Assembly: GCA_030688615.1 (NCBI GenBank)
Contig: JAUYIZ010000236.1
Coordinates: forward strand, 1-58,927
Direction: 5' to 3'
Length of the DNA stretch: 58,927 bases
Origin: Desulfobacterales bacterium
Lineage (GTDB): Bacteria; Desulfobacterota; Desulfobacteria; Desulfobacterales; JAUYIZ01
A program made the position numbers and the translations under genes. Positions 54,680 to 58,927 of this stretch are shown in pieces; position 1 is the stretch's first letter; every line of letters starts with the position of its first letter. Below the pieces are notes generated by a model. That model searched no databases. It was not told the DNA's origin and saw only the letters and a list, made by a program, of their open reading frames with translations.

Positions 54680-56584
54680 ATGCAGGAATCGAGCAGGACG
54701 AGACAGTTCAGCGGCCCGGCGGGCAAAGTAACTTCCGCGGTTGCGATTATTTTTTCGATATATGAACTGCTTTACGTGCTCGGATTTTTTTCCACCGGCT
54801 ATGCATTCCTGTATCCGGGGCAGTTCCGGGTGCTGGCGCTGGCCCTTATCCTGACCGTGGTCTTTTTATTTCTGCCGGCGCACAAATCCGCACCGCGGGA
54901 TAAGGTCCCCTGGTATGACATCCTTGCGGTGGTTTTATCCTGCCTGGTGTGCGGATATATATTCGTGATTTATGAGGCTCTGGTGGAACGGCCGGTCATC
55001 GCTGCGGCCCATGAAACCGTGCTGGGTATTGTTGCCATCGTCGTTATTTTAGAGGCGGCCCGGCGGGCCGTGGGGATGGTCATACCGGTTCTGGCCGCCG
55101 TTTTCTTTGCCTATGCCCTGTGGTGTGATTATCTGCCCGGGTTTCTGGAGGGCAGGGGATACTCGCTGACCCGGGTGGTTGCCAGTTCCTATCTGTTCGA
55201 TGGCGGCCTGTTCGGTATGGTTCTGCATGTGGTCGTCATCGTAATTTTTATGTTCGTGCTGTTTGGCAGCTTTCTGCAGGCCACCGGCGCCAGCAAGTTT
55301 TTTGTGGATTTATCCCTGGCGCTTTTCGGCCATGTCCGGGGGGGGCCGGCCAAGGCGGCGGTGATCGGCAGCAGCCTCATGGGGATGGTCAACGGCAGTC
55401 CCCTGGCCAACGTTGCCACCACGGGCGTGGTGACCATCCCCATGATGAAAAACCTCGGTTATCGGCCCACCTTTGCCGGCGCGGTGGAATCTGTGGCATC
55501 CACCGGCGGGACGCTCCTGCCCCCGGTAATGGGCGCGACGGCCTTCCTCATGGCTGAATTCCTCCAGATCCCTTATCTTGCCGTATGTGTCGCGGCGCTG
55601 TTGCCGAGTATTCTTTATTATCTTGCGGTCTTTATCATGGTGGATCTTGAAGCGGTGAAATGCGGCCTTGTCGGCATGGACCGCAAGGATTTGCCCTCGC
55701 TGAAAAAAACCTTGAAACAGGGCTGGCATTATCTCCTGCCGGTTGTGGTATTGATATATTACCTGGCTGTTCGTGCGTATTCTCCGGAAGTGTCCTGTGC
55801 CTATGCCCTGGCCGTGCTGCTCGTCGTCAGCGCTTTTAAAAAGGAGACCCGGATGACTTTGAAAAAGCTTATCGACGCATTCGAGGCTACGGCCGTAACG
55901 ATGACGCAGATCGCCCCGGTGGCGTCGGCCATAGGGATCATTGTGACCTGCATCGCGCTGACCGGTTTGGATTTAAGGCTGTCCGGCGGGCTGGTGCAGA
56001 TGGCCGGCGGCAACCTCGCCGTCCTGATGATACTGGCCGCCATAACCAGTTTGATATTGGGCATGGGGGTTCCGCCGTTATCCTCTTACGTCATGCTGGC
56101 CCTTCTGGTGGCGCCGGCTTTTGTCAGCCTGGGCGTGACGCCGATTGGCGCGCACCTGTTCATCCTGTATTTTACCACGATTTCCTTTATCACGCCGCCC
56201 GTATGCGTGGCGGTTTACGTGGCCTCCGGGATTTCCGGCGCCCCGTTCATGCAAACGGGCATTGAGGCCGTTAAGCTGGGGGTGGTGGCATTCATCGTTC
56301 CATTCATGTTTATCCTGCATCCTGTTCTGCTGCTGATGGGAACACCCCTTAAGATCTTCATCGCGGTTCTGACCAGCAGTATCGGCTGTGTCGCGCTGTC
56401 CATCGCCGTCGCCGGTTATTTTTTCAAACCTGTCGCCTGGTCTGAAAGAGCGCTGATGGGCATTGTGGCGCTGCTGTTGATTCATCCGGACTGGTGGAGC
56501 GATGCGCTCGGGCTTGGCGTTTTTGGCATCCTGTTTGTTTTCCACTGGGTGAAAAGAAAGAAAACTCCGGCCCCGGTGACCTGA
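54680..56584 (+). CDS. TRAP transporter fused permease subunit (TAXI type)
   Basis: A 634-aa inner-membrane protein in which the small (DctQ-like) and large (DctM-like) permeases are fused. About 17 hydrophobic segments are visible. The start is ATG 54680, with AGGAGGGG nine bases before; the longer frame adds 22 residues without membrane segments. Signature loops are GSSLMGMVNGSPLANVATTGVVTIPMM and ATGAFLMAEFLQIPYLAV-like and GMGVPPLSSYVMLALLVAPA. It forms a transporter with the upstream TAXI protein, driven by a sodium or proton gradient. Its C-terminal extension after about residue 580 is typical of TAXI fusions. Confidence 0.93.
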   Translation: MQESSRTRQFSGPAGKVTSAVAIIFSIYELLYVLGFFSTGYAFLYPGQFRVLALALILTVVFLFLPAHKSAPRDKVPWYDILAVVLSCLVCGYIFVIYEALVERPVIAAAHETVLGIVAIVVILEAARRAVGMVIPVLAAVFFAYALWCDYLPGFLEGRGYSLTRVVASSYLFDGGLFGMVLHVVVIVIFMFVLFGSFLQATGASKFFVDLSLALFGHVRGGPAKAAVIGSSLMGMVNGSPLANVATTGVVTIPMMKNLGYRPTFAGAVESVASTGGTLLPPVMGATAFLMAEFLQIPYLAVCVAALLPSILYYLAVFIMVDLEAVKCGLVGMDRKDLPSLKKTLKQGWHYLLPVVVLIYYLAVRAYSPEVSCAYALAVLLVVSAFKKETRMTLKKLIDAFEATAVTMTQIAPVASAIGIIVTCIALTGLDLRLSGGLVQMAGGNLAVLMILAAITSLILGMGVPPLSSYVMLALLVAPAFVSLGVTPIGAHLFILYFTTISFITPPVCVAVYVASGISGAPFMQTGIEAVKLGVVAFIVPFMFILHPVLLLMGTPLKIFIAVLTSSIGCVALSIAVAGYFFKPVAWSERALMGIVALLLIHPDWWSDALGLGVFGILFVFHWVKRKKTPAPVT

Positions 56585-56616
56585 GCCGCATTTACGAATG
56601 AAGTCATTAATATTTA

Positions 56617-56731
56617 GACAGGATCAACAGGATTTGTGGGATTTTTTTTAAAAATATCTTGTCGATCCAGTTCATCTTGTCAAAGAGTCCTTGCGTTTAC
56701 GTCCAAACATTTTTGAGCTACTCAGTAATTT
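56617..56731. repeat. GACAGGAT repeat copy 3 (uninterrupted)
   Basis: About 115 bases starting GACAGGATCAACAGGAT, matching 43101-43176 joined to 43324-43362 at high identity. Here the point corresponding to the MITE insertion reads AGAGTCCTTGCG without interruption. The following stretch to 56926 holds no convincing gene. Confidence 0.85.
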
Positions 56732-56926
56732 CCAGCGATGCGGCCTGCCTGGCGCACGCCGCAATCGCAACGGGATGCAGCGCAGCATCCCGCCAATGGC
56801 GGGAGACTTTTTACGGAACCGTCAAAATTAACTTGACTTCCTGGCCTGATTCAGGTACCAGAAGAATTCCATTGATGCCCGTCCACGATTTTTTGGGGAC
56901 ACAAGGGCGGGCCTGCTTCAAGAGCC

Positions 56927-57068
56927 GAGACCTTTGAAAAATGCTCAATTTCGTTCAAGTTCAAGGAAGGAGAAAATTTTAACCGCAGGAATACATTTAG
57001 TATTTTGAGGATTAAAATTTTAGCCTGACGCCGAAATTGGGCGAAAGGGGGCGTTTTGCAAAGGTTTC
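56927..57068. mobile_element. 142-bp MITE-like element, type A, copy 3 (inverted)
   Basis: In the opposite orientation to the other two copies. Ends GAGACCTTTGAAAAA and TTTTGCAAAGGTTTC; flanks GAGCC on both sides (56922-56926 and 57069-57073). Length is again exactly 142 bp. Its right end is only 30 bases from the first base of tRNA-Gln, so it sits in or next to that gene's promoter. Directly after it lies a type B end fragment (57069-57090). Confidence 0.9.
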
Positions 57069-57090
57069 GAGCCATTTATGGATGGAAACT
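57069..57090. repeat. Type B MITE end fragment next to copy 3
   Basis: GAGCCATTTATGGATGGAAA is, in reverse, close to the left terminal repeat of the type B element at 311 and to the fragment at 28704. The type A element appears to have landed inside an older type B end. Confidence 0.45.
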
Positions 57091-57098
57091 GACAATAC

Positions 57099-57172
57099 TG
57101 AGGGATCGTTCAGCGGTAGGACGGCGGGTTCTGGCCCCGTTGACCCAGGTTCGAATCCTGGTCCCTCAGCCA
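57099..57172 (+). tRNA. tRNA-Gln (anticodon CUG)
   Basis: Seventy-four bases with all arms: acceptor TGAGGGA paired with TCCCTCA, D-loop AGCGGTAGG, anticodon loop TTCTGGC giving anticodon CTG, T-loop TTCGAAT in a CCAGG/CCTGG stem, and an encoded CCA end. It decodes CAG. No other tRNA was recognised beside it. A rho-independent terminator follows at 57184-57220. Confidence 0.95.
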
Positions 57173-57183
57173 TGTCATATCAA

Positions 57184-57220
57184 GGGGTTACAGATTTAAT
57201 TCTGTGACCCTTTTCTTTTT
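57184..57220 (+). terminator. Rho-independent terminator after tRNA-Gln
   Basis: Stem GGGTTACAGA and TCTGTGACCC (one G-T pair) around a TTTAAT loop, immediately followed by TTTTCTTTTTTT. It begins 12 bases after the tRNA end. Beyond it, 57221-58060 contains no convincing gene; short frames at 57414, 57871 and a 46-residue frame near 57690-57820 on the minus strand lack ribosome sites or recognisable similarity. Confidence 0.85.
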
Positions 57221-58060
57221 TTCTAATCTATTTCTAACATGAAGCGAAAGTCGGATTAAACATAGAGGGGCCATAAAATCTTTTATTATCATCCAATACC
57301 TTTGAAATACACATTTTTTAATGCTTGTGATCAACCCTTTCTGGCTGCCTGTCCCGTGGTTAAAGTTTTCACAAAGGATGGGGGCCAAGGCCTCCGGTGT
57401 TCATAGGTATGCCTTACCCCGAGATCGTCGATCCTGCGGCCTCTGAGCGAAGCCTCGACCATCTGAACGCATAGACGATGCCCCCGGATAGCGCCGGCCG
57501 CCTTAGGGCACAGCCCTTTGTATCTTGATCGGCCTGATATTCAAAAAAACAGGTTTCAAGGTCAAACCGGCGGTGTGGATATACCAGAAAAAACAGCGTC
57601 AATCGGTTGAGTGATAAGTTGGAGATATACGTAACAAAGGGCGGCTTTATTTAAAGGGGTTATTCAAAAAATATCACAACGAGGCACTGTTTTTAAACGA
57701 AAATGCCCACACCATATGTTGCGGCCGTACCTTTTTTCGAAACTCTTTTGGGGCGCAGATTTCAACCTGTAATGTGCGGACGTAATCGAGGGAAAAAGGG
57801 TATGTTCCGGTCATTTGTTACACCTACCTAATGTTGAACCCCGAACAGTCTTCAAACTTATTGATTATCAATGGAAAGAGAGTATCAGACCGGTTTGGCT
57901 TCTGACCGGCTTCGCCATGATTTGCACATACCAAATCATCATCATTCAAAACCTAACTTCATGGCTATAAAAATTTTTATTAACAATATCAAATTTTTTG
58001 ATTGTATCACAAGCAAATTTAGGCACTACATATTTTTTAGTGGTAGGCGCTTACCCTGTT

Positions 58061-58500
58061 TTAATCGAAATTGTATGAATTCTTAGTATCACAAACAATT
58101 AAAATTTTAGAGACACCTAATTTCTCCCATTCTACGACATGTGGCAGTTTCGCAGCAATAATCGTGGAAACCTGTGCCTCGCTCGCATGGGTCACATCAT
58201 AGTTGAATAGGCCCGAAGTCATTTCGTTTATAACTCGCTCCCGGTCCCCCGCGCTCCCGACTCTCTTATAGTTCACTTTTAGAAACGGGTAACGCTTTTG
58301 AAAAGCCTTGATATACAATTCCCCCTCAGGCTTTCCCTGCTCTTTTTTTCGCAGTGAAATGCCGATGTTTATGGTCCCCCTTCTTTCTTGGCGGCCTGGA
58401 TGTAGGGATCAAGAGGATCTGAAAGCACCGGAAAGGGTTGTGCAGCAATTATTGCGCCACAAACCATGATAGAAAGCACAATTTTTATTAGTCGACGCAT
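58061..58500 (-). pseudogene. Frameshifted and truncated ABC solute-binding protein gene
   Basis: The 5' part from ATG 58500 (AAGGAG just ahead) encodes a signal peptide and QAAKKEG, then a run of five Gs shifts the frame and a stop (CCA TAA) follows. In another frame the sequence continues sensibly: TINIGISLRKKEQGKPEGEL, then AFQKRYPFLKVNYKRVG, VINEMTSGLFNYDVTHASEAQ and ends at 58061. Together they match the first third of a protein like the one at 27087 (GTLVIAG, FQKRYPFIKI). The remaining two thirds are missing. It lies 38 bases after the stop of a similar gene, so this is a decayed tandem copy. A sequencing error in the G-run would explain the shift but not the truncation. Confidence 0.8.
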
Positions 58501-58538
58501 TTTATGCTCCTTTCAAGAATAATTTGGGCTGCCAATTT

Positions 58539-58927
58539 CTATTTCTTCTTTTTAGCTTCACCCCTTACAACCGGCATGCCCATCGCCTGAAAAAGTTCCG
58601 CCAAAATAGCATCTGCGTGGGCAACATCTCTCCACATAGAGTACACAACCCTCTTTCCTTTAAGAACTTCATTGATTTCGTTACCTTCAAAGTGCGGGTG
58701 TCCGGTAAAATCCACATCATCGAGAATGTTCTGAGCTTCCCGGGTGCTTGTCCATGCCACAAACAATATAGCTGCATTGGGATGCTCGGACTTTTCGGGA
58801 ACATAAATTAGTTCACCTGCTCCAACCGGTACCGGCTCGGGAAATACGATACCAAGAGATTTGGACTCACCGTAAACTTGGACCTTTTTAACTTGGTTTC
58901 GGGGCATCCCGCATACTATATGATATG
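58539..58927 (-). CDS. ABC solute-binding protein, C-terminal part (runs off the right edge)
   Basis: The last 129 codons of a gene that starts beyond the window: the frame stays open to the right edge (upstream of Met at 58907). The text FPEPVPVGAGELIYVPEKSEHPNAAILFVAWTSTREAQNILDDVDFTGHPHFEG resembles the C-terminal lobe of type 1/8 solute-binding proteins like the one at 27087 (HPASAWLLTDYLTSPEGQ), and the end is a Lys-rich tail. It is the upstream member of a tandem pair with the broken gene at 58061-58500. The ligand is unknown. Confidence 0.75.
   Translation of the reverse strand, partial: YHIVCGMPRNQVKKVQVYGESKSLGIVFPEPVPVGAGELIYVPEKSEHPNAAILFVAWTSTREAQNILDDVDFTGHPHFEGNEINEVLKGKRVVYSMWRDVAHADAILAELFQAMGMPVVRGEAKKKK

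Noticed and set aside
57871..58086. A 71-codon plus-strand frame in the gene-poor region
   Set aside because: No ribosome site, AT-driven composition and no recognisable similarity; it overlaps the broken solute-binding protein gene.
57099..58927. tRNA-Gln as an attachment site of an integrated element
   Set aside because: No integrase gene and no second copy of the tRNA 3' end were seen within the window; the gene-poor stretch alone is not enough.
1..58927. CRISPR arrays or restriction, toxin or phage-defence genes
   Set aside because: No regularly spaced short repeats and no such genes were recognised; the dispersed repeats are single copies far apart. The window's only DNA-processing set is ordinary recBCD.

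Overview
The window looks like chromosome of an anaerobic deltaproteobacterial lineage (Desulfobacterota, probably a sulfate reducer or close relative). This is inferred from gene content: several beta-oxidation and CoA-ester enzymes, polyferredoxins beside a MetV-type methylenetetrahydrofolate reductase C-terminal protein, TRAP-TAXI and tripartite tricarboxylate transporters, a TrpB2-type tryptophan synthase, and many dispersed intergenic palindromes. No 16S rRNA or other phylogenetic marker was compared, so the assignment is tentative.

Layout. 1-6.3 kb (minus): 5' end of ftsH, tilS, a lipoprotein, and a thiolase plus FadN-type fusion pair for beta-oxidation. 6.4-8.6 kb (plus): a small protein, a DUF1848 protein and dusB. 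8.6-11 kb (minus): a lipoprotein, queF and an ECHDC3-like enoyl-CoA hydratase. 11.4-20.2 kb (plus): a complete recC-recB-recD operon. 20.2-22.3 kb (plus): a glyoxalase-fold protein, then two polyferredoxins and MetV. 22.3-26.5 kb (minus): a cold-shock protein, a copper P-type ATPase and an M23 peptidase-like protein. 27-30.6 kb: an orphan solute-binding protein, a small secreted protein, a radical SAM protein and a nitroreductase. 30.7-33.8 kb (plus): tctB-tctA-tctC, converging on a minus-strand set of two cupins and a 3-hydroxyisobutyryl-CoA hydrolase-like enzyme. 36-40 kb (minus): an unrecognised 436-aa protein, an MBL hydrolase, a small Cys-rich protein and trpB2. 40-51.6 kb (minus): a long housekeeping run rpmF-acyl-CoA dehydrogenase-fabG-acpP-fabF-rpiB-glyA-dCMP deaminase-nrdR-ribD-ribE-ribBA-ribH-nusB. 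52.1-56.6 kb (plus): gltX and a TRAP-TAXI transporter. 57.1 kb: tRNA-Gln(CUG), followed by about 0.9 kb without recognisable genes and two tandem solute-binding protein genes, one broken by a frameshift.

The most unusual signal is between the genes. Three 142-bp elements (26579-26720, 43177-43318, 56927-57068) share terminal inverted repeats starting GAGACCTTTG, and each is flanked by a different perfect 5-bp direct repeat (GCGTC, TCCTT, GAGCC). An uninterrupted relative of one insertion site survives at 56617-56731. A diverged fourth copy (311-451) has different ends but the same centre, where stem changes are compensated on both arms. One-ended fragments lie at 38433-38461, 28704-28735 and 57069-57090. 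This is a non-autonomous, MITE-like family. Its copies touch a tRNA promoter region, the 5' end of a peptidase gene and the stop codon of a small gene. No transposase was seen in the window.
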